NCBI GenBank assembly: GCA_937910695.1
Contig: CALEMW010000145.1
Coordinates: 1 to 61,751 of the forward strand
DNA: 61,751 nucleotides
Direction of reading: 5' to 3'
Source of the DNA: an uncultured bacterium
Lineage (GTDB): Bacteria; Krumholzibacteriota; Krumholzibacteriia; LZORAL124-64-63
How positions within the stretch are numbered: position 1 is the first letter of the stretch; every line of letters starts with the position of its first letter. The notes under the pieces were generated by a model that worked only from the letters and a program-made list of their open reading frames with translations, did not search any database and was not told where the DNA came from. A program made the translations under genes and the position numbers. Of the stretch, positions 10,301 through 18,029 are shown piece after piece.

Positions 10301-10655
10301 GATCTTCAGCCACGCCGTCAAGACCATCGGGCGCGGCGAGGTCGTGGGCATGGAGACCGGCGGCAACGTCATCTCCACAGGCGGGTTCGGCAACCGCTAC
10401 GCCGGTTATGTGCGGCTGCCGGGTCGCGGCTGGTATGTGTTCGGCGACGAGGCCCATCCCGAGCGCAACCACAAGCCCCAGGAAGCGGCGCACGAGCTCG
10501 AAGGCATGGTTCCCGACCACATCGTGGACCTCACGCCGTCGGACCGGCTGCATGGGCGCGACCCGCAGCTGGACAAGGCCATCGAGGTGGGAATCCGGGC
10601 TGCTGATGTGGAACGCAGCAGGCCCCAGCCCGAGGACAGTCCGCATCTGAAGTAG
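7356..10655 (+). CDS. Exported tricorn-like S41 protease (TolB-like propeller, PDZ, S41)
   Basis: This 1099-residue protein has a signal peptide (1-25), a TolB/PD40-type beta-propeller region with many SPDG/SADG repeats (about 30-530), a highly charged Lys/Asp/Glu linker (about 548-585, bases 9001-9110), a second propeller part, a helical domain from about 700, a PDZ domain (about 770-860) and an S41 core. The nucleophile Ser is in NEGSYSNAE (about residue 976), preceded by IDVRNNGGGW. The architecture is that of bacterial tricorn-core proteases, which degrade peptides. Secretion implies periplasmic or external peptide processing. Start ATG has GGAGG upstream; the gene ends at TAG before a strong hairpin. 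Confidence 0.88.
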   Translation: MRLPSVFRSLLVVALLCLAVGALAADAFMPRWPAITPDGGTVVFSYQGDLWSVPAAGGQARRLTAHEAYDSHAVISPDGKTIAFSSNRYGDFDVYVMPLEGGAPKRLTHAASNDQPRAFSADGTEVYFASRRLFDYPMSTQIFRVPVAGGTPFRLLDVFADEIATADGKSFVYAEGRVAWGRLHYRGSYQRELYGWTPGSDPIRLTDNRGYDTNPMVGPGGRIYWLGDQDKSKTANVWTMGADGSDPWQITEFKGDPVRGAALSADGRRMVLEQGTALFLLDLPDGKPKPIAISVADDQIENPVVLETKTGDATEIAVSSDGEEYALAVSGEIVLVNKELGGRATVAVPGPWLEQSLMFRPGSADTLLFVGDRDGESTVCLLVSDEEEQPLLRAARTHRIVVLTDGKKPCLNPVWSPKGDRILYTRGNGDLHVMDAEGGHDKTLFKSWNVEEYSWSPDGHWIAFSRSDRNYNSDIFIMPSDGGDEVNVSRHPDYDQNPVWSADGRVLAWSTARHDHDPNSHDQDVYAVYLQREDHERTKEEWQIWEKTRDNKDKKDKKGKKDEDEEEDAESEDEAEEAEEKVDEPAVIDFEDIHLRSRRITSLNGSESIVAVHPKGDRYYFVGTVDGDRDLMSVDRFGEDRESVTEGGTSPAGISADAEVKTFTFLKRGKPSRVPADGGKVESTDFSARLTVDRPAVRLRTMDEAWRTMRDHFYDPDMHGVDWDKVRTKYAAMVRGVRHDVDFSDVMNFMLGELNASHMGYRATWDTPGDYGPDGWLGLQFDSAHRGDGLLVTDVLAYGPCDMAKGRVEVGDLLLTVDGEAVSAAANLWRTLETREDQPTLLGLRRGADELDVEVVPASYRRIWQRNYERMERDKRSYVERTTNERIGYTHIQGMGFSEVERFEQNLFAAADGKEALIIDVRNNGGGWTTDLMLTILTQPQHAYTIGRDGVVGYPEAERQPFYRWTKPIVVICNEGSYSNAEIFSHAVKTIGRGEVVGMETGGNVISTGGFGNRYAGYVRLPGRGWYVFGDEAHPERNHKPQEAAHELEGMVPDHIVDLTPSDRLHGRDPQLDKAIEVGIRAADVERSRPQPEDSPHLK

Positions 10656-10678
10656 GCGGATGCAGCGATGAATACGAG

Positions 10679-10705
10679 AAGGCCCGGATCGACGATCCGG
10701 GCCTT
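10679..10705. terminator. Convergent hairpin terminator between S41 gene and pilus cluster
   Basis: A perfect 13-bp inverted repeat (AAGGCCCGGATCG and its complement, one-base loop) lies between the stop of the S41 protease gene (+) and the stop of pilD (-). It can form on either strand and so probably ends both transcripts. Confidence 0.75.
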
Positions 10706-10729
10706 CCTTGTATCCGTGTTGTCCAGGGC

Positions 10730-11536
10730 TCAGGCCCCGAGCGTGATGTACCAGGCCCAGATGTCGGGCCCTGCGATGGCGGTCACCATCGCCGCCGGCG
10801 CCAGAAACACGCCGTAGGGGAGCGCTGTGCCGCCGTCGGCCCGCCCGCGAGCGATGAGGATCATGCCGACCAGAACGCCGACGAACGAACCCATCAGGAA
10901 GGTCAGGGCAACTCCCTGCCATCCCAGCCAGGCGCCCAGCCAGGCGGCCAGCTTGACGTCGCCGCCGCCCAGGCCGTCCTCGCCCCGCCAGCGTCGCCAG
11001 CCCAAACGAAGCGATTCGAACACGGCGTAGCCGGCGGCAGCGCCGATCAAGGCGTCCGTGCGGGTCGTGCCGATCAGCGGTGCAACCGCAAGGCCTACGG
11101 CGATGCCGGGCAGGGTCATCACATCGAGGATGAGCTTGTGGTCCAGATCGATGAAGAGTACGGCGACGAGGGCCAGCAGGAGCAGCGAGCGCAGTGCGGC
11201 CGCGGCGGGACCGGCTGACGCCAGGCACGCCGTGAGCACACAGGCGGCGCCGAGAAGCTCCACCAGGGGATAGCGAATGCTGATTCCAACGCCGCAATCG
11301 CGGCAGCGTCCGCGCAGCAGAACCCAGCCGATCACGGGCAGATTGTCGCGCGCGCGTACCGGTGCACCGCAGGCGGGACACGCCGACCTCGGGCGGACCA
11401 GCGACATGCCGCGAGGGAGTCGATGGATCACCACGTTCAGGAAACTGCCGAAGCACAGCCCCAGAAAGACGAGCCAGGTGAGAACCAGGCTCGTAGGCAG
11501 TCCGAATGCTCCGTCGATCCAGGCGGGGATGATCAT
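10730..11536 (-). CDS. pilD: Prepilin peptidase / N-methyltransferase PilD
   Basis: This 268-residue A24 aspartyl peptidase cleaves the leader of type IV prepilins and methylates the new N-terminus in the inner membrane. The N-terminal cytoplasmic domain has two zinc-type CxxC pairs (CPACGAP and CRDCG). Catalytic Asp residues lie in FIDLDHKLI and GGGDVKL. Six or more membrane helices are visible. Its ATG overlaps the TGA of pilT, and it is the last gene of the pilus cluster; the pilin genes in the same cluster supply its substrates. Confidence 0.92.
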   Translation of the reverse strand: MIIPAWIDGAFGLPTSLVLTWLVFLGLCFGSFLNVVIHRLPRGMSLVRPRSACPACGAPVRARDNLPVIGWVLLRGRCRDCGVGISIRYPLVELLGAACVLTACLASAGPAAAALRSLLLLALVAVLFIDLDHKLILDVMTLPGIAVGLAVAPLIGTTRTDALIGAAAGYAVFESLRLGWRRWRGEDGLGGGDVKLAAWLGAWLGWQGVALTFLMGSFVGVLVGMILIARGRADGGTALPYGVFLAPAAMVTAIAGPDIWAWYITLGA

Positions 11537-12666
11537 GGCTTCCTCATCGTCAGACGACGGGCCTTCTCGGTGTCGTGCAGGCGGGGCAGCACGTCTTCGG
11601 CGCGGACGAGGCCCTTGGCGTGCAGATCCAGCAGGGTGTCGTCCATCAGAACCATGCCCTCGGCGGCTCCGCCCGTGATCATGTTGTTGATCTGGTGGAT
11701 CTTGCCTTCGCGGATCATGTTTGAGATGGCGTGTGTGACGAACAGGATCTCCCGGGCCGCAACACGACCGGCGCCGCCCTTGACGGGCATGAGCAGCTGG
11801 GTGATCACACCCTTGAGGGTCAGGGACAAGCGGGTGCGGATGTCTTCCTGATCCTGCACGGGAAACACGTCGATGATCCGGTTGATGGTCTTGGCAGCCG
11901 ACTGGGTATGGAGGGTGCTGATCACCAGATTGCCGGTCTCCGCGGCGGTCAACGCGATCTCGATGGTCTCACGATCACGCATTTCGCCCACGAAGATGAT
12001 GTTGGCCATCTGCCGCAAGGCGGCGCGCAGGCCCGACGCGAAGGTCTTGGTGTCTATGCCCACCTCGCGCTGGTTGATCATGCAGCGCTTGGACCTCATG
12101 CGGAATTCTATGGGGTCCTCGATGGTCACGATGTGCTGGGGACGGTCGTGCTTCGTGTTGAGGTAGTCGAGATAGCTCGCCACCGTCGTGGACTTGCCCG
12201 ACCCTGTGGGGCCGGTCACCAGCAGCAGTCCGCTGGTGATGTTCGTGAGCTTGCCGATCAGCAGGTCCGACATGCCGATGTCCTTGGCCGAGGGCACCGT
12301 CAGCGGAATCAGGCGCAGCACGCAGGCCACCGATCCCCGCTGCTGGAACACGTTCACGCGGAATCGGCACTCGTCGAAGAGCTCGAAGGACATGTCGCCG
12401 TCGAGCTCCAGCTCGAAGCGCTTCTGCTGGTCCTCGTCCACGAGCTGGTAGGCCAGCGTGCGGCTCTCGTTGGGCGTCAACACGGCGGGATTGGAGTATT
12501 CCTCGAGGGCGCCGTTGATGTTGAGCATGACCGGGGAGCCCGCGGAGATCAGGATATCCGACGCGCTGCGGGCGATGGCCTCGGGCAGGATGTCCTCGAT
12601 GCTCAGGGTTCCCTGGCGGTCGATGTCCATCGCATCGTCGATGTTGGCGAGCTCAGTGATGGTCAC
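11533..12666 (-). CDS. pilT: Type IV pilus retraction ATPase PilT-like
   Basis: A 377-residue GspE/PilT-family ATPase. It has Walker A GPTGSGKSTT, the Asp box IVTIEDPIEF, Walker B IFVGEMRD and the His box STLHTQ. Near the C-terminus AISNMIREGK matches the AIRNLIRE retraction motif typical of PilT. It lacks the MshEN and zinc-finger parts of PilB. Expected role: ATP-driven pilus disassembly and twitching. PilU-like paralogues are similar, so PilU is the main alternative. Its stop overlaps the start of pilD. Confidence 0.88.
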   Translation of the reverse strand: MTITELANIDDAMDIDRQGTLSIEDILPEAIARSASDILISAGSPVMLNINGALEEYSNPAVLTPNESRTLAYQLVDEDQQKRFELELDGDMSFELFDECRFRVNVFQQRGSVACVLRLIPLTVPSAKDIGMSDLLIGKLTNITSGLLLVTGPTGSGKSTTVASYLDYLNTKHDRPQHIVTIEDPIEFRMRSKRCMINQREVGIDTKTFASGLRAALRQMANIIFVGEMRDRETIEIALTAAETGNLVISTLHTQSAAKTINRIIDVFPVQDQEDIRTRLSLTLKGVITQLLMPVKGGAGRVAAREILFVTHAISNMIREGKIHQINNMITGGAAEGMVLMDDTLLDLHAKGLVRAEDVLPRLHDTEKARRLTMRKP

Positions 12667-12725
12667 AGTCGTCTCCGTATCGTCGAGTCGGCTCCGGCTT
12701 TGCTGGCCGTAGCCGACAGAGTGTC

Positions 12726-14072
12726 CTACTTCTCTACCGGCAGCACGCCGGTCTCCTCAGGGAATGTCGAGAGCAGGCCGGGGCTTTCCTCTTCGGCCGA
12801 AGGAAGCGTGCCTATGTCGTCGCCGACGAGACGGCACGTGAGTTCGACCACGAGATCCAGCCGGTTCGTCTCGTTCTTCTCGTAGCGGAACAGCCTGCCG
12901 AGGATCGGAATGTCGCCGAGCAACGGGATCTTGCTGACATTCTTGCGGTTCTCCTCGGAGATCAGGCCGCCGATGTAGATGGTCTGGCCGTCGCGCACCC
13001 GCACGTTGGTCGTGGCGCGGCGCATGGAGGTCTGGGGCAGATCCTCGTCCGGGCCGACGAAGCGCAGGATCCGCGAAACCTCCGGCTCGACCGAGGCGGT
13101 AATCATGCCGTCGTCGCTCACGCGAGGCGTGATGTTCAGGCGCACACCCACGTCGATCTTCTCCAGCTGCACCGACTGCATCACGCCGCCGGCGCCGCCG
13201 GACGACGACAGTGAAGTGATCACAACGGGAACGGTTTCGCCGGCGAAGATCTCCGCCGGCATGTTGTCCGTGGTGACGACCTTGGCATTGGACAGCAGCT
13301 TGGCCTGCCCGCCCTTGATCAGGGCGTCGAGGGTCAGCTCGAGCATGCCGGCCTGGCGGTAGAGACCGGAAACGTTGTCGAAGGCCGTGTAGTCGATGTC
13401 TACGGGCACCTGCCCGGCGGGGCCGACTCCGTGGTAGCCTTCGGTGACGTTGGTCGTGTACTTGGTGATCTTTTCCCAGTCGATGCCGATCTCCGACACT
13501 TCCGAGATGTTCACTTCGATCAGCCGTGATTCGATGAGCACCTGCAAAGGCTTGCGGTCCATGCCGGCCACCACCGAGGCGGCCTGCTCCACACCCGAGG
13601 GCGTGGTGCGGATGATCACGCGGTTGGTGCGCTCGTCGATGGAGATGTCCTCTGTGATCACGCCCAGGGCCTTGCCCACGTCCGTCGGGTCGGCGTACTG
13701 CAGATCGAAGACGTGCATCGTCAGGCCTGTCTGAAGATCCAGCTTGTCCGCGTCGGCGACCAGGATCGTGCTGCCGACACGCTCGTAGCCGAGGCCCGCC
13801 GCGCGCACGACGAGGTGCAGGGCTTCCTCGAAGGGCGTGTTCTCCATGCGGATCGAGATGGACTTGGACTGCACTTCTGGGCTGGTCACGATATTCAGAC
13901 CGCTACGATCAGCTAGGATCTGCAGGATCTCGGCGACCGGCGTGCCTTCGGCGCGTAGGGTCACGAGGCCGCGATCCTGTTCGGCCATGGCCGGTGCGGC
14001 CACGGCGATCGCGATGATCAGGACCGTCAGGGCCGCGGTACAGCGGCGAATCATGCGTGCTCGATTCTTCAT
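12726..14072 (-). CDS. pilQ: Type IV pilus secretin PilQ (short form)
   Basis: A 448-residue outer-membrane secretin with a signal peptide ending at AMA (about residue 30), an STN-like N0 domain (about 35-105, GTPVAEILQILADRSGLN), a secretin N domain (about 115-180) and the conserved secretin core (about 240-425), including VPVVITS and the family signature RVRDGQTIYIGGLI. It is shorter than proteobacterial PilQ (about 700 residues) because AMIN domains are missing. Downstream of pilP and upstream of pilT in the same orientation. It forms the pilus exit channel. Confidence 0.9.
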   Translation of the reverse strand: MKNRARMIRRCTAALTVLIIAIAVAAPAMAEQDRGLVTLRAEGTPVAEILQILADRSGLNIVTSPEVQSKSISIRMENTPFEEALHLVVRAAGLGYERVGSTILVADADKLDLQTGLTMHVFDLQYADPTDVGKALGVITEDISIDERTNRVIIRTTPSGVEQAASVVAGMDRKPLQVLIESRLIEVNISEVSEIGIDWEKITKYTTNVTEGYHGVGPAGQVPVDIDYTAFDNVSGLYRQAGMLELTLDALIKGGQAKLLSNAKVVTTDNMPAEIFAGETVPVVITSLSSSGGAGGVMQSVQLEKIDVGVRLNITPRVSDDGMITASVEPEVSRILRFVGPDEDLPQTSMRRATTNVRVRDGQTIYIGGLISEENRKNVSKIPLLGDIPILGRLFRYEKNETNRLDLVVELTCRLVGDDIGTLPSAEEESPGLLSTFPEETGVLPVEK

Positions 14073-14091
14073 GTCAGGAATCCTCCTCCGA

Positions 14092-14577
14092 TTACTTCAG
14101 GACGACGCGGTGGCCGGCGCGACTGACCGTCACGGCGGAGTTGGCGATCTCGTCCACGTTCCATCCCTGAAATTCTTCCCCGACGTGCAGCCAGCCGGAA
14201 CGATCGTTCCCGACATTGATTTGGACGCAAGGGCCTACTTCGTCATAGAGAAGCGTCAGGAGCTTGGGCTCCGTCGGCTTCCTTACCGTTGGTGTGGCTG
14301 CAGGTTGTCGTGACACTGTGGTCGGCACAGCGACGGTGCTGTGCCTGAAGGGGTTGCTGAGATTGGTCTCGGCCTCAGCAATGAGACTGTCCCGATAGGT
14401 GATCGAGATGATGCCGTGGGGGTCATCGCTCGAATGAACGGCCGAACCGCCCTGATTCGACGCTGCCTGGAGCACGGTCCTTGCGGTCTGACGGCTCTTG
14501 ACTCCGAGCCCGGCGACGAGCACGAGGAGCACCGCAAATCCGATCCAGGCCTGTTGATCGTTCAGTTTCTGCTTCAT
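14092..14577 (-). CDS. pilP: Pilus assembly protein PilP-like
   Basis: The 161-residue protein has an N-terminal membrane segment (about 10-25), a low-complexity Pro/Thr linker (about 85-105) and a C-terminal small beta domain (about 108-161, starting KLLTLLYDE and ending VSRAGHRVVLK) as in PilP, which links the inner-membrane PilMNO complex to PilQ. Sequence conservation is low, and the assignment rests on the domain layout and its place between pilO and pilQ. The lipobox of classical PilP is absent. Confidence 0.65.
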   Translation of the reverse strand: MKQKLNDQQAWIGFAVLLVLVAGLGVKSRQTARTVLQAASNQGGSAVHSSDDPHGIISITYRDSLIAEAETNLSNPFRHSTVAVPTTVSRQPAATPTVRKPTEPKLLTLLYDEVGPCVQINVGNDRSGWLHVGEEFQGWNVDEIANSAVTVSRAGHRVVLK

Positions 14578-14580
14578 GGG

Positions 14581-15111
14581 TTACTGCCTCGTCTTCGGGT
14601 CGTAGATCGTCAGGTTGAAGCGGCCCTCGAGTTCGTTGCCGATCTGTGGGGCCTTGATCACGAAGTTATGGAATTCGGCCAGACGGGAATCCGACTCCAG
14701 GGCCTTGACGAAGGTGACGAGTTCGTTGAAGTCGCCGGTCGCCCGCACGTCGAACTCGGTGGCCGAGATGTGATTGCTGTCCTTATTGCCGACGGTCGCG
14801 AGATCCAGACGCGTCAGTCCAGCCTCGTCGAGATGACGGCCGATGTAAGCCACCGGATCCTCGCCGGTGCCCTGCAGATACGATTCCAGGTTCTCGACCC
14901 GGAGCGCCCGCTGGGCGTCCGTCTCGCGGAAGCGGCCGTTGATGACCTCGCCGAGCCTCGTTTCAAGGAGAGAGCGTTCATAGGCGATCGCTGTCAGCTG
15001 GTGCAGCTATGGTGTGACGACGCCCATATCCAGGATGAACCCCGCCAAGACCAGAAGAACAAGCCCACCTGCGGCCAGGAAATGTTTGGGGATCTGCTTG
15101 ATCATGCTCAT
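14581..15111 (-). CDS. pilO: Pilus assembly protein PilO with in-frame TAG at codon 35
   Basis: Translation from ATG 15111, whose ATGA overlaps the pilMN stop, gives MSMIKQIPKHFLAAGG, a single membrane helix (about 10-30) and then TAG at 15009-15007. The same frame continues as LHQLTAIAYERSLLETR, a coiled-coil segment, and a ferredoxin-like C-terminal domain to TAA 14581. The whole 176 codons have the size and layout of PilO, which pairs with PilN under PilQ. Position between pilN and pilP confirms the identity. Without readthrough only a 34-residue fragment, or an internally started 90-residue fragment from 14853, would be made, and pilus assembly would be expected to fail. Confidence 0.8.
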
Positions 15112-16631
15112 TGGTCGTCCTCCACGGTACGGCAGCTGACTTCGAAGCCGCCCGTTGCGTCGGCCTTGACGTTGCCCAAGGTGATCGTAGTGAATGATCT
15201 ACCGAAGTCATCGTTGTTGCGCAGGGTCGCCAGGAAAGTCCCGACCCGATCGAGTTGATGGTTGTCTACCTTGGACTCGCCGACGATGAACATCGAGGGC
15301 GGCGCGCCGACGTTTTCGTGATGACCTTCGAGCTTCACCAGTGAGATGTCTTGGACCATGGCCTGAGGCAGTGCGGCCAGCTTGGGAGTCCAGTCGATCC
15401 GTTCCCTGCGTATTTCGAGCAGCTCCTGGGCGGCCATCAGGTCTATCCTCGGGGCGGATTCCTGCTGGATGTACTGTTCCAGCCTGGGCAGCTCTTCGGA
15501 AACGGAGTCGATCTTCGTACCCAGGAACTGGGAGTTGAGCAACAGACTGCAGATCACGAAGATCTGCAGGCCGGCCACGGCGGCGATGGCCGCAGTCAAG
15601 CGGGTGCGCCTGCGGTCGGCGTTCCGCTTCGCATTGAACTCCGGGTACAGGTTGATGCGATAACCTTCGTCTTCAGCTCGGGCGAGGCCGCAGGCGGTTA
15701 CGAAAAGGGACTCTGTGTCGCTCAGATCGTCGAACCCCTTGGCGTCTCCGGCGACGTCGGACAGCGGCCGTGCTGTCACGACTTCCCGATTCATGATGCG
15801 TCCCAACTCATCGGCGCGCCCCTTCTTCAGGGCACTGCCGCCGGTCAGGTAAATGGTGTCTACTTCGCGGCGGTAACGGCCGCGGTAGAAGGTCAGGGTC
15901 TCGAGGGTTCGTGTTGCGATGTCCCTCAGGTAGGAAGCCTCGCCGTCGGCGGTGCCGTCGGGCTGATCGCCATGCCAGATCTCTCGGCTCAGCAGGCCCG
16001 ACCCACGGTACGAGACCATGAGGTTGGCACGTTTCGCACCGAGGTCGAGCAGCGCCATGGCGTGATCGTCGTTATGGGATTCGGGAGCCTCGAAGTGGAG
16101 CATCGAGTTCAGGTGCGCGATTGGTTCGACGTTGACGACTTCGGGCTGAATCCCGGCCTTGTGCATGGATTCCAGGACGAAGTTTCGCTTGGTACGAGAG
16201 GTCGCAGCGAGCAGGGCAAGAATGGAGCCCTGGGTCTCTCCGTCGCCGATGACGGTCTCGATGATCTGTCCGTCGATCGTGGGCTCGTCCAGGTTGTCCA
16301 GGCTCAGATACTTGCGACCCTCAAAGGGGAGGGCCTGACGGAATTCTTCGGGCGACATCAGCGGCAGCGTGGCTTCGCGGACCGACGTGTCGGCGCCGCC
16401 GACGCTCGTGATGACGCGACCCAGATCGCCCGTCTTCAGGCCGAGCTCGGACAGGAGCTCGAGGAGCGCTGCAGCTGCCTTCTCGGACGCGAGCTCGGGA
16501 CTGACGCTGTGCCAGTCACGGCTGCCCACGTGGGTCACGCGGTCCAGCTTGTCCTTGCCGACTCCGCGCACAAGCTTGACGCTGGACGTGCCGAGATCGA
16601 TGCCCGTGCGAATTGTCTGCTTCTTATTCAA
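15108..16631 (-). CDS. pilMN: PilM-PilN fusion protein
   Basis: The 507 residues join two pilus proteins that are normally separate. Residues 1-325 are the actin-like cytoplasmic ATPase PilM (phosphate loop TGIDLGTSSVKLV; ALLDLGAKRANLMV; IYLTGGSAL). Residues 326-507 are PilN: the cytoplasmic motif INLYPEFNAKR, which in separate systems binds a groove of PilM, then one membrane helix (about 345-365), a coiled coil and a ferredoxin-like periplasmic domain. The fusion fixes the PilM-PilN contact covalently. It overlaps pilO by four bases. Confidence 0.88.
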   Translation of the reverse strand: MNKKQTIRTGIDLGTSSVKLVRGVGKDKLDRVTHVGSRDWHSVSPELASEKAAAALLELLSELGLKTGDLGRVITSVGGADTSVREATLPLMSPEEFRQALPFEGRKYLSLDNLDEPTIDGQIIETVIGDGETQGSILALLAATSRTKRNFVLESMHKAGIQPEVVNVEPIAHLNSMLHFEAPESHNDDHAMALLDLGAKRANLMVSYRGSGLLSREIWHGDQPDGTADGEASYLRDIATRTLETLTFYRGRYRREVDTIYLTGGSALKKGRADELGRIMNREVVTARPLSDVAGDAKGFDDLSDTESLFVTACGLARAEDEGYRINLYPEFNAKRNADRRRTRLTAAIAAVAGLQIFVICSLLLNSQFLGTKIDSVSEELPRLEQYIQQESAPRIDLMAAQELLEIRRERIDWTPKLAALPQAMVQDISLVKLEGHHENVGAPPSMFIVGESKVDNHQLDRVGTFLATLRNNDDFGRSFTTITLGNVKADATGGFEVSCRTVEDDQ

Positions 16632-16647
16632 CTTACTCCTCCTCGAC

Positions 16648-17973
16648 TCAGGCGCCGGGCGAGGAAATGTCCCGCCAACTGACGATGTTCAACATGACGC
16701 CGCCGAAACCCGGCCAGGTCTCGATCAAGAAATTCGGGATGTTGGCAAGGAACTCCGAATCGAAACGGAAGTGGTGCGATCCGGCCAGATGGATGTCACC
16801 GAGGGCCACCAGGGCTCCGTACATGTGCGAAGTATTCTGCATGGCTTCGAAATCGCCGGTCGCGAAGACCAGGGCGGAGGTTTGTGACGTACCGAGAAAC
16901 ACGCTCTCATCGGCCACCGTGATGTTGTGGCTCACGGTGGCCACGCCGTTGTCCGGAATCAGCTTGATGTGCGAGTAGGTGATCTCGCCGCCCATCCAGT
17001 ACTGGGTGTCGCGGCGCTGTGCGTCGCCGCTGCCGATGAACCTCGTGTTGACCACGGTGGTCCTCATTCGCCCATTTCCCCCGGAGCCTGCGATATGCAC
17101 GTCCGAGCGGGCCTGGTAGCCCGGCGGTGAGGGTGAAGGGAGGCCGAAGTCGACCACCACGCTGGCGTCGCCGTTCTGCCGGGCGAACACGCCGCTGCTG
17201 TAGTCGAACCAGTCGTCGAGGTCACCGTTGCCGGTGAAGTCGTAGGAGAAGGTCTGGGTGCCGGAGTCGTAGCTCATGACATCGGCGGGATTCATGGTCA
17301 GCGACGAAGTGATGTCGTTGCCGTTACGGTCAAGGACCGTGGCCGTGGGTGTCGAACCGCTCAACGAGGGAACGACCCGGTAATGGGTTGCACCGGGCCA
17401 ATCGCCCGGTTCGGTGTGCATGACCGGAGCGAGAGGATAGGGGCCGGTTGTCAATTCGCCGCCGGCCAGGCCGCCGCCGCCCGCGAACCACGCGGAGCCC
17501 ACGACATGGATGCCTGGGTCGGCGTGGATGTTGCCGTTGGCTTCGAGGTTTTCACCTGAATAGGCCACGAATTCCTGGACCGTCGAGGGAATCTGGCCGA
17601 TGACCTCGAGTCGACGCGTCACCGCATTGACGGTGCCTGTCGCGACGATCTTCACGCCCTGGTAGGACATGACCGTTGTGTCGCTGATCGTCAGTGAGTA
17701 GGTGCCGTCGCCGAGCGTTATGTTGTTCCATCCGTCACGCCAGTCCGCATCGTGGGACAGCCGGGCGCGCGCACGTTCGATGGCGGCGTCGGCCAGGTAG
17801 AACGCCTGGGACTTTTCGAGGTCGTGGTGGGTCAGCATGGTCTCTGACGATGTAGTCGAGAAGATCGCTACGGAACCGATAATGACCACGAACACGAACA
17901 TGGTTACGGCGAAAAGGGCATACCCTCCCTCGTCACGACGTGTGTGTCCGAGTTTCGGTTTACTCGTCAACAT
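16648..17973 (-). CDS. PilX-like pilus assembly / minor pilin protein
   Basis: The 441-residue protein begins with a prepilin-like leader ending in DEGG before a hydrophobic helix (YALFAVTMFVFVVIIGSVA), followed by MLTHHDLEKSQAFYLADAAIERA, typical of PilX N-terminal proteins, and a large beta-rich C-terminal domain. PilX-type proteins sit at or near the pilus tip and help initiate assembly or mediate adhesion. It lies in the minor-pilin block of the pilus cluster. The large passenger region (about 150-441) is not recognised and may be an adhesive domain. Confidence 0.7.
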   Translation of the reverse strand: MLTSKPKLGHTRRDEGGYALFAVTMFVFVVIIGSVAIFSTTSSETMLTHHDLEKSQAFYLADAAIERARARLSHDADWRDGWNNITLGDGTYSLTISDTTVMSYQGVKIVATGTVNAVTRRLEVIGQIPSTVQEFVAYSGENLEANGNIHADPGIHVVGSAWFAGGGGLAGGELTTGPYPLAPVMHTEPGDWPGATHYRVVPSLSGSTPTATVLDRNGNDITSSLTMNPADVMSYDSGTQTFSYDFTGNGDLDDWFDYSSGVFARQNGDASVVVDFGLPSPSPPGYQARSDVHIAGSGGNGRMRTTVVNTRFIGSGDAQRRDTQYWMGGEITYSHIKLIPDNGVATVSHNITVADESVFLGTSQTSALVFATGDFEAMQNTSHMYGALVALGDIHLAGSHHFRFDSEFLANIPNFLIETWPGFGGVMLNIVSWRDISSPGA

Positions 17974-18029
17974 CTTGGTTCTCCTTCGATCATCCCGAAA
18001 GCCTCTGCGAGCGTCTGCTGGCGACGTGG

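Noticed and set aside
9837..11456. Minus-strand frame of 539 codons spanning the S41 end and pilD
   Set aside because: Crosses a strong terminator and overlaps two confirmed genes in other frames.
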